Assembly (NCBI GenBank): GCA_031216915.1
Contig: CM062296.1
Span: 146,134,840-146,198,839, forward strand
Length of the DNA: 64,000 nt
Reading direction: 5' to 3'
From: Pictodentalium vernedei
Lineage: Eukaryota > Mollusca > Scaphopoda > Dentaliida > Dentaliidae
This document shows, piece by piece, positions 53,988 to 63,430 of this stretch (position 1 is its first letter; every line of letters begins with the position of its first letter). The notes beneath the pieces were generated by a model that saw only the letters and a list, made by a program, of their open reading frames with translations, was not told the origin of the DNA and ran no database searches. The translations under genes and the position numbers were made by a program.

Positions 53988-54860
53988 GCGAAAAATTATT
54001 TAACTGGATACAGCCGAGTATAAGCTTCAAGCTTGATACTGCATCCACTTCAATAACAGTTATATATTCTTTTCTAATGCTTAATTTGTACATTATACAT
54101 TGGAAATAAATAGAGTTTATAAACTAAAAAACGAGGTCTGTGGCTACCATTTTCAAACGACCGGTGCTAACAAAAATGTTCTTTATTGTAAATAATCTTA
54201 ACTTCCTTTATAGGAAGTAAGATATATTGCTATTTTGTGTATGCATTATCGGGAATGATAATGCATGCCTGCCAAACTATGCATGGCTGACGTTTTTCGT
54301 CATTGGAAGAGACCTACTGGTATCACGGAACTAAATATTTTCCCATAGGCGACATTATAACGTTCAGGCGAAAAAAATAAGTTCGCATCACTGTAATTTT
54401 GGCATTCAAATATCATTGTCAAGTATAGCTCTTCAGACAACTTTTTCTGACCCGAAAACAGTGGGTCATGCAATGATTAAGAGAGAAAAACTGTCCGGAA
54501 GGGAAGTTACGGTCACGCGCACACATTGTTCAGTGAATTTCCATCAAAAACAGACCAAAAGTCAATTGTATTTTTTAGGTCCAAAGATCATCTAATCACC
54601 CTCTTTTTATCTGGAAAATTCAACAATAACTTGAATGTAAGATGTCAACAGAATGTTTCAAACGTTTATTGAAACAACATATTTTCCGAAGGCTGATTAT
54701 GTTTGGAGATTGCATCATTTCACGGCGAGTAACTCTAATTTAAATATTTAGCTCCGTGATACCTATATACAAAGTAAGTTCCCCTTAATTTTCTAAAGCT
54801 ATCAGTAAATTTAACACAAATTACATGGGAATTTCATATAGAAATACAAATTTCCCTATG
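53988..54860. other. No recognised feature
   Basis: Unassigned AT-rich sequence. Confidence 0.35.
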
Positions 54861-55112
54861 TTAACCCTTTACCCAACGTAACGGCCAAAACCGGCCAGCG
54901 CTATTCTCAAAAATCGCCAATTAATTTTCACTATTTTTTTCATTTTTTGTCTCAAAAACATAGGTTATGACCCCTCGTTGGAACGAGCTCGTCGAGCTCC
55001 TTCCAACGAGGGGTCATAACCTATGTTTTTGAGACAAAAAATGAAAAAAATTAGTTATTCAAGATTTTTTTTTGCAAGTGTCGTCTGCTTTTCACGTTAA
55101 GTAAAGGGTTAA
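54861..55112 (-). mobile_element. Palindromic TTAA MITE, family A (copy A9)
   Basis: TTAA at both ends; CCCTTTACCCAACGTAACGG at the left, CTTTTCACGTTAAGTAAAGG at the right. The core has CGTTGG/CCAACG; a single change (GAGCTCCTTCC) breaks the inner stem. Confidence 0.9.
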
Positions 55113-55678
55113 CGAAGTTGTATCATCGATGTACGTAGAGGCGGCGGAAGCTCAAAAACGTGGGTGGTCACACCTTTCTGGGTACCGTAAGGGTGTAGGA
55201 TGGAAAATAATTTGACTTTGGGGAGGGGCGGGGTGTCAATGGTGGTGGGGCGGTGTATTCACACAAAATATATATATTTATATTCGCTACCCCTCACCCT
55301 TGAACCCACTCTGTTTAAAACACTAACCTCAACGTATATATTTTGTTTTGTTTTTACTTAACCCTCATTCGCCCATATCAATTCAATGGTAGCAATTGGA
55401 AGAGGCCATACTCAGTATTTGTGAGCAGACCAATTAATATTTTCAACGTGCTGCCTCAGGGCTGTACGTTGAAAGTATTGATTGGTCTTTCCCACACATT
55501 CACTGACCAGCTATCATACTTAATGAACTTATAAAGTATTATGTTCATGGGCGGAAAAAAATTGCAGTACACGATGCCGTTTTTTTTTACATTCGACCTT
55601 ATCGGACACCCACCCAAACCTAAACCGCAGGATTTTTCTTGTTTTCCGCATATGTTTCCGGTCATTTTGAACACCCAA

Positions 55679-56115
55679 GTAGTAAGAGATGCCACTATGG
55701 GGACCCGATTTAACACTGAAATTCCCATACACATTGTTCGCCAGAGAAAATTCACGATCGTGTGTACTATGAGGACCTGATTTAACACTGAAAATTCCCA
55801 GACATTTTTTTCCCATGGCACGCTGGCGAAGAAAATGTCTATGGGAATTTTCAGTTTTAAATCAGGTCCCCATACTATACACGACAGTTGATTTTCAAAA
55901 AAATCAAAACTCTATGGGAATTGTCAGTGTTGAATCTGGTCCCCATAGTTCACACGACCGTGGATTTTAAAAAAATTAAAAATCTTATTGGGAATTTTCA
56001 TTGTTAAATCAGGTCCCCATAGGACACACGATATATCGTGAATTTTCTCCAGTGAACAAATGTCTATGGGAATTTCAATGTTAAATCAGGTCCCCATAGT
56101 GTCATCCCTTACTAC
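55679..56115. repeat. Palindromic array of ~75-bp units (2 inverted, 4 direct)
   Basis: Core unit: CTATGGGAATTTTCAGTGTT, then AAATCAGGTCCCCATAG. Two copies read in minus orientation (55695-55736, 55767-55806) and four in plus (starting about 55838, 55912, 55986 and 56064). The outer ends TAGTAAGAGATGCCACTATGG and CCATAGTGTCATCCCTTACTA are inverted matches. Each core itself begins CTATGGG and ends CCCCATAG. An A29 run follows at 56141-56169. Confidence 0.85.
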
Positions 56116-56134
56116 TCACCCATCCCATATTCTG

Positions 56135-56140
<6 letters not shown>

Positions 56141-56169
<29 letters not shown>
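56141..56169 (+). repeat. A29 homopolymer
   Basis: Pure A run just outside the palindromic array. It could be a decayed retroposon tail, but no body is seen on its left. Confidence 0.85.
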
Positions 56170-56172
<3 letters not shown>

Positions 56173-57183
56173 GACATATTTTCGACACCCACCCCTCTCA
56201 GCATCATATATCAATTTCTTTTAGTACTTTTCCAATGTTTCTGGGCATTTCTTATGTGATTCCGAGATTTTATTGAGGTATTTTGACGCAGGGAATGTCA
56301 TGTGATTGGTTTTATAGAAACCAGTTTTTGACACTTGAACCTGCCGTGGCCCTTTAAGTTTTGACTTTTGTATCCAAATGGGACATGAGAGCTTTGTTTT
56401 AATTTTACGTTAATTTTATTTTATCACTGTTTGGTACAATTGTTATATGAACCATTTTGTTTTAGTTGTATCTTGATTCTTGATGTATGTTAAAAATAAT
56501 TTACTTATACTTAAAGTCTTTACTTCTGAAGAACTATGAGGAACTTAAAAGAATTATTATAATTAATGTTTAAATCTGTTTATATACACAAATAGGATAT
56601 GCAGTTATAGAAATCGAGACACCCAAGGCCAAACAGACTGCTGGTTCAACAAAACATCATAAGCCCAGCGCTGTTCCCAGATAGCTCAACATACCCATCA
56701 GTACAACCCACTTATAGATCTATAAAATGTATGTATTAGTCTAAATCATTTTAAAGTGTTTAGTTTGGCATAAAATGGCACCACAAAAAATTTGCAAGGG
56801 GTTGGAAAAATGTGTTTTTGAGCCGTTTGACCACTCACCCACCCCGACATGGTGTATTGAACATTTTTCCGACCCCCCCCCCCCCCCCCACCGAAGAATA
56901 AAAACTTGCAAATCACTTTAAAAACACATTCGCTAAACAGAGAGCCAAAGTGAACGCTTGTTTGATGTCGGTAGGTGTGATACCGATAGATGTTCTTAAT
57001 GACGGATTATCTGTGAAGTAATTGCTTCTAATTAGCTTATCTTAAAAGACCAAGCTTCCTTTTGTACCTTACTTTCAATAATCGAAAACAACAAACAGCT
57101 CTGCGTTTACTAAAAGTAACAAAAGGAAACTTGGCTTTATTTACTTCAGCTGTCATGGGTGTTTCTCAACAATTACTTGCTTG
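56170..57183. other. No recognised feature; C-run
   Basis: Unassigned sequence with a C17 run near 56874-56890. Confidence 0.4.
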
Positions 57184-57434
57184 TTAACCCTTTACCCAAC
57201 GAATCGCCCGCATCCGCCCGCATCCGCCCGCGTAATATGCAAATTCAGCAGCAGAGAAAATATTATTTTTCGAAAAATTTCAACAAAACCATATCATGTG
57301 ACCCCTCGTTGGAACGAGCTCGTTCCAAGGAGGGGTCACGTGATATGGTTGCGTTGAAATTTTTTGAAAAATTTTAAAAAAATTATATTTAAAATAATTA
57401 ATTTTGATATCGTCTGCGTTGGGCAAAGGGTTAA
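57184..57434 (-). mobile_element. Palindromic TTAA MITE, family B (copy B5)
   Basis: TTAA at both ends. CCCTTTACCCAACGAATCGC, with the CCGCCCGCAT block repeated once more than in B3. The centre is GGAACGAGCTCGTTCC without spacer, as in B4. The right end is CGTCTGCGTTGGGCAAAGGG. Confidence 0.9.
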
Positions 57435-57584
57435 TTGGACCAGCCTTGCTCGTCTGATAATTTCAAGGGAGATAACTTTATCTAAAGTAGATTTTCATTA
57501 TGAAACAGATCAGGGATGTGTGGCAAGTTTTATATGCAGCAGTGACAGGTAGTGAATGATTTATTTAGTAAATGATTCGTACCT

Positions 57585-58140
57585 TCGAACACACATAGCA
57601 CATATATGTTTATTACACGCCTGTTCTATGAAATCCCCATCTACAGCAACACCAAACCCTGCGGAAAATAAAAATCTGTTCCACACATATGTGCGGAACG
57701 GAAATCGTTGACGGACTATTTTTAAATAGAAGCGAAATTTTACTGGAATTTTCTACAAATCGTAAAACGCAATTACAATTTGAATCGCTAGCTGGAAATC
57801 GTCCCCTGAGTTCGAATGTGTTCTATGTGCCCATAGGCACATAGAACACATTCGAACTCAGTGGACGAAATAGTAACACGAGTTCCCCTCGTAAATTTGG
57901 TTGGCGATAAAATGTGTTGTCTGTGTTAATAGTTGTCAAATGAATTGCCGAGTGCCCTTCTAATAATTGTTTTATAAACGGCAAGGCGTGTAATAAACAC
58001 AGAGCGACACACGAGTGTGAATGGGTTAATGGATATTGCACGTGTTCCATCGCGGCCTCTCGTTCTGTCCTTCCGCACTGGCACTCGTACCATATCGATT
58101 AACCCATTCACACGCGTGTGTCGTTCTATGTATGTATTAG
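57585..58140. mobile_element. Element W, copy 1 (contains hairpin K4)
   Basis: TTTATTACACGCCTGTTCTA, GGAACGGAAATCGTTGACGG and TTTTTAAATAGAAGCGA, then a K-type hairpin (57799-57868), AAATTTGGTTGGCGATAAAA, GTGTAATAAACACAGAGCGA and a terminal hairpin (GTGTGAATGGGTTAATGGAT / ATCGATTAACCCATTCACAC). Confidence 0.7.
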
Positions 58141-58252
58141 TTATAAAAAGAAATTAATGTAAGGCCCAGCAAAATTGAATAATTGATTCTCGGTGCTTCT
58201 TTCATTGAATATTTGCTGAAAATTACTGATTATTGAATAACAATAGGTGCCC

Positions 58253-58310
58253 GTGGGCAACAGTGCCCACTGGTGGATTCTGACCATACCACGGTAGCTG
58301 TACTGAACAT
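58253..58310. repeat. Element D-related fragment
   Basis: GCCCACTGGTGGATTCTGAC and CCACGGTAGCTGTACTGAAC resemble the right end of element D. Confidence 0.4.
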
Positions 58311-58529
58311 CCCTGTAGGCTATATTGTGGAATGCTTTTGTTCATACATATTCTTTTCATAAAATCTGTTGCAAGCTCATTAGATGCCGGTTTGCCTTCA
58401 AAGCTTTTGCAAACATATGTGCAGGTATGAATATATATAAGCTGTCTATTTGGATATCCTGAAACATCAATTTTGCTGAACATACAAAAATCGAGGTCAC
58501 AGTAGCAGATGTATGTGCGGTTGATTGTA

Positions 58530-58820
58530 CTCTGGCGATTAAAATGTCTTTGAGAATTTTCAGTGTTAAATTTTTGCGCTCAATTCCTTTTACGCCAATT
58601 TTTATGCCCGTCGATGGCACTCTGGCGATTAAAATGTCTATAGGAATTTTCAGTGTAAAGGTTTTACGCTCAATTCCTTTTACGCCAATTTTATGCCAAA
58701 TTCAAAACCTTATGGGTATTTTCAGTGTTAAAGTTTTTCGCCCAACTCCTTCGAGACGAAAATTTGCTCTGGCGAACCCAAAGTCTATGGAGATTTCAGT
58801 GTTAATTTTTTACGCCCTAA
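58530..58820 (+). repeat. Tandem array, 90-bp period, related to the 55.7-kb array
   Basis: The unit CTCTGGCGATTAAAATGTCT, then TGAGAATTTTCAGTGTTAAA, GCGCTCAATTCCTTTTACGC starts at 58530 and 58620, with two more degenerate units to 58820. The ATGTCTATGGGAATTTTCAGTGTTAAA part is common to the array at 55679-56115. A plus-strand frame (58544-58894) repeats IFSVKVLRSIPFTPI; I regard this as an effect of the in-frame 90-bp period. Confidence 0.8.
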
Positions 58821-59174
58821 GTGCCTTCGCTTACGGCTTCGACGATATGTCCTTACGGCATAATGCTCTATGTTTGCTATTCTTCTATTCTTAGCAGGAA
58901 TATAGATTCCAACAACAACCATGAAGGATGGGGGTGGGCGGGTTAAAAGACCAACAGTCGATTTCATGAAAATTTCTGTTTCTCTGTACAGTCAGCTTGG
59001 CATATCTGTATATATCTCTTTGTGGCATTTGTAACCATCCCTTTTGGGGTTTGAGATTTTTCAAGGCCCTCAGTGAGACTTCCATACCAAATGATACAAT
59101 ATTACACTGTATTTTGATCGGGCGGATCTAAAGGCTATACATCCATTCCGCGTCATGTTGGTACTATTCGACTA

Positions 59175-59530
59175 TTTATTTATTGGTGTTTAAGGTCACA
59201 TACTTATGCACAATGGCTAATCGTGACCGTGACAGTTTTACAGGTGGAAGAAGCCGGAGTACCCGTAGAGAACCACCGAGCAGCTGTCAGCTCTCCAACA
59301 TCGTAACTCTGAACTCTGCACCGCAGCACAGGCTGGGTTAGATTGGTTGAAGACATGCGCACCATCGCCGTGCAGTACGCTTCAGTACACAGCGTCATCG
59401 TGCCCCCATGTAGGCAATCGGGGTGAAGTGTCTTGACCAAGGACACAACGCGGTTGCTGCAGGTGGGAGTCGAACCGAGGACCTCTCGGCTTGCAGCCTG
59501 CGCCTCTACCAACTAAGCCACCGCGCCCCC
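59175..59530 (-). mobile_element. tRNA-headed SINE (S17), complete
   Basis: Minus-strand GGGGGCGCGGTGGCTTAGTT head, B box GGTTCGACTCCC, the body and the ACACCAATAAATAAA tail. Duplications GGTACTATTCGACTATT at 59160-59176 and 59531-59547 are exact; the last bases overlap the tail. Confidence 0.95.
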
Positions 59531-59574
59531 GGTACTATTCGACTATTATAATATTAACATTTAACCGGGCATAC

Positions 59575-60535
59575 TAACATTTATTACACGCATGTTCTAT
59601 GAACCCCCCCCCCCCCCTCCCCCATCTATACAGCAATACTAAACCATGCCGAAAATGAAAATCTACGGAACGGAAATCGTTGGCAGACCATTTTTAAATA
59701 GAAGCGATTTGACATCTCTTGCCCCATTCTTCCCAATCTCCCCGATTAGCATATTAACCCTCTCCTTTGAGTCTCCGACTAACCACATGTCCTTCATTCT
59801 CCCATCCCACTTCCCATTTTACTCTCAGTGAATCTTATTCTTTTAGACTGGTATTTTGGGAATTCTAGAAGAAAGTATTCCAGGGTCTCCACCATGCCCA
59901 AATTACACATCTGGCACACCTTTTCACTGTTTTGTCCCAATTTATCCCCTCAGCTCCAGGGACCGCGACCTCATATTGAACAACAGTGACCCCCCAAAGG
60001 TGCCATCAAGGTACTCTTCAAAACCAAGCTTCTCTTTATAACGCAGGCCACCCAAAGACCTCTTTGATTTGACTCCCTCTCACCAATTAAGGTTACCATC
60101 CTCCATGACCCTTTCTCTGGAGATTTTTTTTACCCTGGTTTGCCCCAACGTCTAGGTCCGAGATCTCCAATGAGTAGTTCTCTATTAGCTCCCTGACTTG
60201 GACCACCCACCCTGTCATAGAACACATTGAAACTCAGGGGACGAAATAGTACCACGGGTTTCCTCGCAAATTTGGTTGGCGATAAAATGTGTTCTTTGTA
60301 TTGATAGTTGTCAAATGAATTGCTGTGTGTCCTTCTAATAATTGTTTTTTCAGACGTGACGGCGTGTAATAAACACAGAACGACACGCGTGTGTATGGGT
60401 TAATCGATATGGCACTTGTGCCATCGCGGAAAGATAAAACTCGAGGCATACGGCCTCTCGTTCTATCCTCCCGCGCTGGCACTCGTGCGTATCGATTAAC
60501 CCATTCACACACTCGTGTCGTTCTGTTTATTTCTC
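59575..60535. mobile_element. Element W, copy 2, split by a LINE relic
   Basis: TTTATTACACGCATGTTCTA, a C14 run, and GGAACGGAAATCGTTGGCAG to AAATAGAAGCGA match copy 1. The sequence then changes to LINE until CATAGAACACATTGAAACTC (60219), where W resumes in the right arm of its K hairpin and continues to GTGTAATAAACACAGAACGA and the ATCGATTAACCCATTCACAC hairpin. The left K arm is gone. Confidence 0.75.
59697..60215 (-). pseudogene. Second LINE pol C-terminal relic
   Basis: Minus-strand frames read WVVQVRELIENYSLEISDLD (about 60210-60150) and, further on, VCQMCNLGMVETLEYFLLEF P (59920-59858). The latter is a CxxC..H..C zinc knuckle in which His is Tyr and the last Cys is Phe. DSKERVNMLIGEIGKNGARD closes it. 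Several frameshifts and stops lie between. It is a different lineage from the LINE at 16.6 kb, and only the part after the RT core remains. Confidence 0.7.
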
Positions 60536-60864
60536 GAAATGACGTCAGTGAGCAGAAAAGATTTCCTCTTTCATGCCATGCCAGACTTTCCAGGGGCAAT
60601 GCGAATTTCGCACGTGGTGAAAAACAAATATAATAAAACAAAAGGTGTATATATATTTGCTTGACTTTACCCATTTCTAAAGCCGAAAACGTCACAGAAA
60701 AAAAGAGCTTTCTAACAAAGCCGAAATCGAATCGAAATTTCAAAACAGCACAGCTCTTGTAATTTGTGCATTATTTTGATCGCGCCTCCACTTGAAGATG
60801 TTTTGAATGGCAGTGTAATTAGATCGCCGCCTAATAAGCAGGTACCAGTTGTTTGTGACTGGGA

Positions 60865-61275
60865 CTAAAAAAGTTACAAATCTGTTTCTCAGGCCCTCCA
60901 ACATGGTCCTTTTCGCTACCACATGCTCTCTTTTTGTAACCAATGCAAACTTAAAAAATAAAAATTACATGGTTTATGTCTGATATTTTACCCAAGTTAA
61001 TAAAACTAATAAATTTGTCCCTTGAGTGCAACAAGGCTTTGCAATGCTTTAGCATTGCAAAGCCTTCTTGCACTCAAGGGACGAAAAACAACACCACCGT
61101 CACCACGCATGCTATTCTGTAGATCATGAAGTCTAAATCATAAAACAAACCAACAGCGTGAACTTTTGATGGCAAAGAAATAATTACAAAAATAAAAAAT
61201 AAAATAAAAAAACACCCACCCAAAGGCAATTTTTACAAAAACTGGCCAGAGAAACAGAAGATCTACTTTGTGGGA
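60865..61275. repeat. Repeat T, copy 2 (empty SINE site)
   Basis: GTTACAAATCTGTTTCTCAG, AAATAAAAATTACATGGTTT, TGATATTTTACCCAAGTTAA, the hairpin CCCTTGAGTGCAACAAGGCT (61019-61082), GAACTTTTGATGGCAAAGAA and CAGAAGATCTACTTTGTGGG. It is collinear with copy 1 (44560-45265) but lacks the SINE. Confidence 0.75.
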
Positions 61276-61588
61276 CCTAACAAGTCTTTCTACCCAACTG
61301 ATGTCACCGTCTGCCACAGAGGATCTGTACAAACAATTAATCTATTTTTTAAATGAGAGAGCCTGTAATTCGGTGACTCTGTCACTCCGTCCAGCTAGAA
61401 ATTCAGTCTTTGATTATTTCCACTCATATGCAATGCAATCATACATTTTACGTCTCGCGGGCCGTCAACCTAGGCCCGCTAGTTGAGAACTGGGGGTACC
61501 CCATATAGATACGAAACAAATATGTTATACTATAGTATTTATATGGGGGTATCCAGTTATGTCTATCTACTATTACCTATCATTATAA

Positions 61589-61645
61589 TTATTTATTTAT
61601 TGGTGTTTAAGGTGACATATTTTTGCACAATGGCTAATCATGACC
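61589..61645 (-). mobile_element. SINE 3'-tail fragment (S18)
   Basis: ATTTATTTATTGGTGTTTAA GGTGACATATTTTTGCACAA TGGCTAATCATGACCA: the last ~55 bp of the tRNA/5S SINE, truncated before the body. Confidence 0.8.
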
Positions 61646-61777
61646 ACCCTATTATTATATCTTAAAATTTTTTATGATTAAAATACCTATCACTATATAT
61701 TATATTTGTTGTATCTCACAACAAACATTTATGTACATTTGACCAGGATTGGTGTAAGAGTACAATAAAGGAATATA

Positions 61778-61814
<37 letters not shown>

Positions 61815-63057
61815 TAGGTTGGACCTAGAAGAGAACGCAGTCGCAAAGGACTCTGTTGTATCGCAAAACTGAATGAAAATGATTCTTGCTGCCGCCGGTA
61901 GTTTTGTCAACTTTAGATACTGGTAGTGGAAGTAAACCTAAAGAGAAAAGATTCGTGGTCAAAAGTAAGAGTTTAAAATTTTCAAGTGGAATAGAATAGA
62001 ATAGAATATTTATTTGCACTACCAAAATACAAGAAGTGGTATGACATGAAAAAATGAACATACACATACATACACACAAATGAATGAAATGTTGCTTTTT
62101 CTGTGTTCATAAGTGGAGGCCAGCGATTCCAACCTGCTGAATACATCGTGGTGCAGTTAGCTCACATCCCAATTGTAAGTGAGTGCATGCACACACACAT
62201 ACACCCACAGCCACAGCAGCATCAGCAGCAGCAGCAGGTTACTTCACCCGATTTTCAGCCCGTACTTTCATAGCTCTATATATATATTCACTTAAGGGTT
62301 CACTTATATCGTCAATGTTTCTAAAGAAAAGGGTTGTGAGTTTCTCAACCCAGTGGAGACAATGGAAATCGGGTCTTACGCATTCGCGGCTTTCCATAAA
62401 CGATTACGTAATTCAGTAAGTAACAAACCTCAATTCAATACCGAATTCTAGGAAGCCAGTGTTCAAGTTAAAATAAAATAATAACGTCATTTGTTCAGAA
62501 AGATTGCCGTGGCCAACACACGGTGCGTTCTCTTGTTTTTGTTGCTATTTTGATTTTCAACTATCCCAGAATTCAATATAGAACGAAACAATGGCCGCCC
62601 CCGATGGGCAAACCGGAAGACACAATTTTCAGTTTGTTAGATGTACTGTTTCATTGGAAATTGCGTGTTTCTCTCCACACGCATGTATGTTATCTATAGA
62701 GCTCACTGCGTTCTCTATTATTTTATTCTTAAATAATAGTTTAATAATTGATTGTAACGAGCCCCCGTGCGTTGGCATTTGAGTAGCAGAAAATTTATAG
62801 ACGATGGGTTTTGGGTGTGGGATAGGGATGGGGAAATCTCACTCTCGGGGTAACAAATTTGTGCCAAACACTCCTCAAGCCTGGTATATCTGGCTTAAAT
62901 ATCGTACTCCTGCATGTTCACCCCCCCCCCCCAACACACACACTCTCCGAGGTTAATAATGATTTTTTGTTCCCTATACTTTCATATAGCTAATCTCTGT
63001 CGAAGTTTCTGGCATCACTGAGAGTTAGCCCTTTGTCTGGCTTTACGGAAATATTCG
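61646..63057. other. Unassigned; (TTA)n and (CAG)n microsatellites
   Basis: A TTA repeat lies at 61780-61812 and CAGCAG-type repeats at 62210-62236. AGAATAGAATAGAATATTTA TTTGCACTACC at 61993-62023 resembles a LINE 3' end in minus orientation. A short frame with ATGGCCGCC (62591) lacks other gene evidence. A poly-C run is at 62921-62930. Confidence 0.45.
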
Positions 63058-63306
63058 TTAACCCTTTACCCAACGTAACGACCAAAACCGGCCAGCGCTA
63101 TTCTCAAAAATAGCCAATTAATTTTCATTATTTTTTTCATTTTTGTCTCAAAACTTAGGTTATGACCTCTCATTGGAACCAGCTCGTCGAGTTCGTTCCA
63201 ATGAGGGGTCATAACCTATGTTTTGAGACAAAAAATGAAAAAAAAATAGTTATTCAAGAATTGTTTTTGCAGGTGTCGTCTGCTTTTCATGTTAGGTAAA
63301 GGGATA
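63058..63306 (-). mobile_element. Palindromic TTAA MITE, family A (copy A10)
   Basis: Left TTAACCCTTTACCCAACGTA; right CTTTTCATGTTAGGTAAAGGGATA (second TTAA lost). The core arms have CTTAGGTTATGACC / GGTCATAACCTATG with CATTGG/CCAATG. Confidence 0.88.
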
Positions 63307-63317
63307 TATACTATTTC

Positions 63318-63430
63318 GCCATTTTTATATTTGTTTCCAAAACATAGTTTATGGGACCTCTTCAAGCTCATTCCAACGAAGTGCCATAAACTATGTTTTT
63401 ACGTAAAAAAGAAAATATTTATTTTTCCAG
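63318..63430. mobile_element. Diverged A-like palindrome next to A10
   Basis: TTTGTTTCCAAAACATAGTT TATGGGACCTC..CATTCCAACGAAG TGCCATAAACTATGTTTT is a short hairpin with the same design (CAAAACATAG, GGAACG-like centre) but no TTAA ends. It resembles the subfamily of A8. Confidence 0.55.

Noticed and set aside
62183-62419. Ala/His-rich open frame
   Set aside because: Produced by CA and CAG microsatellites.
62591-62782. ATGGCCGCC start with a good context
   Set aside because: Only 63 codons, no splice donor or downstream exon that I can support, and no family motif.
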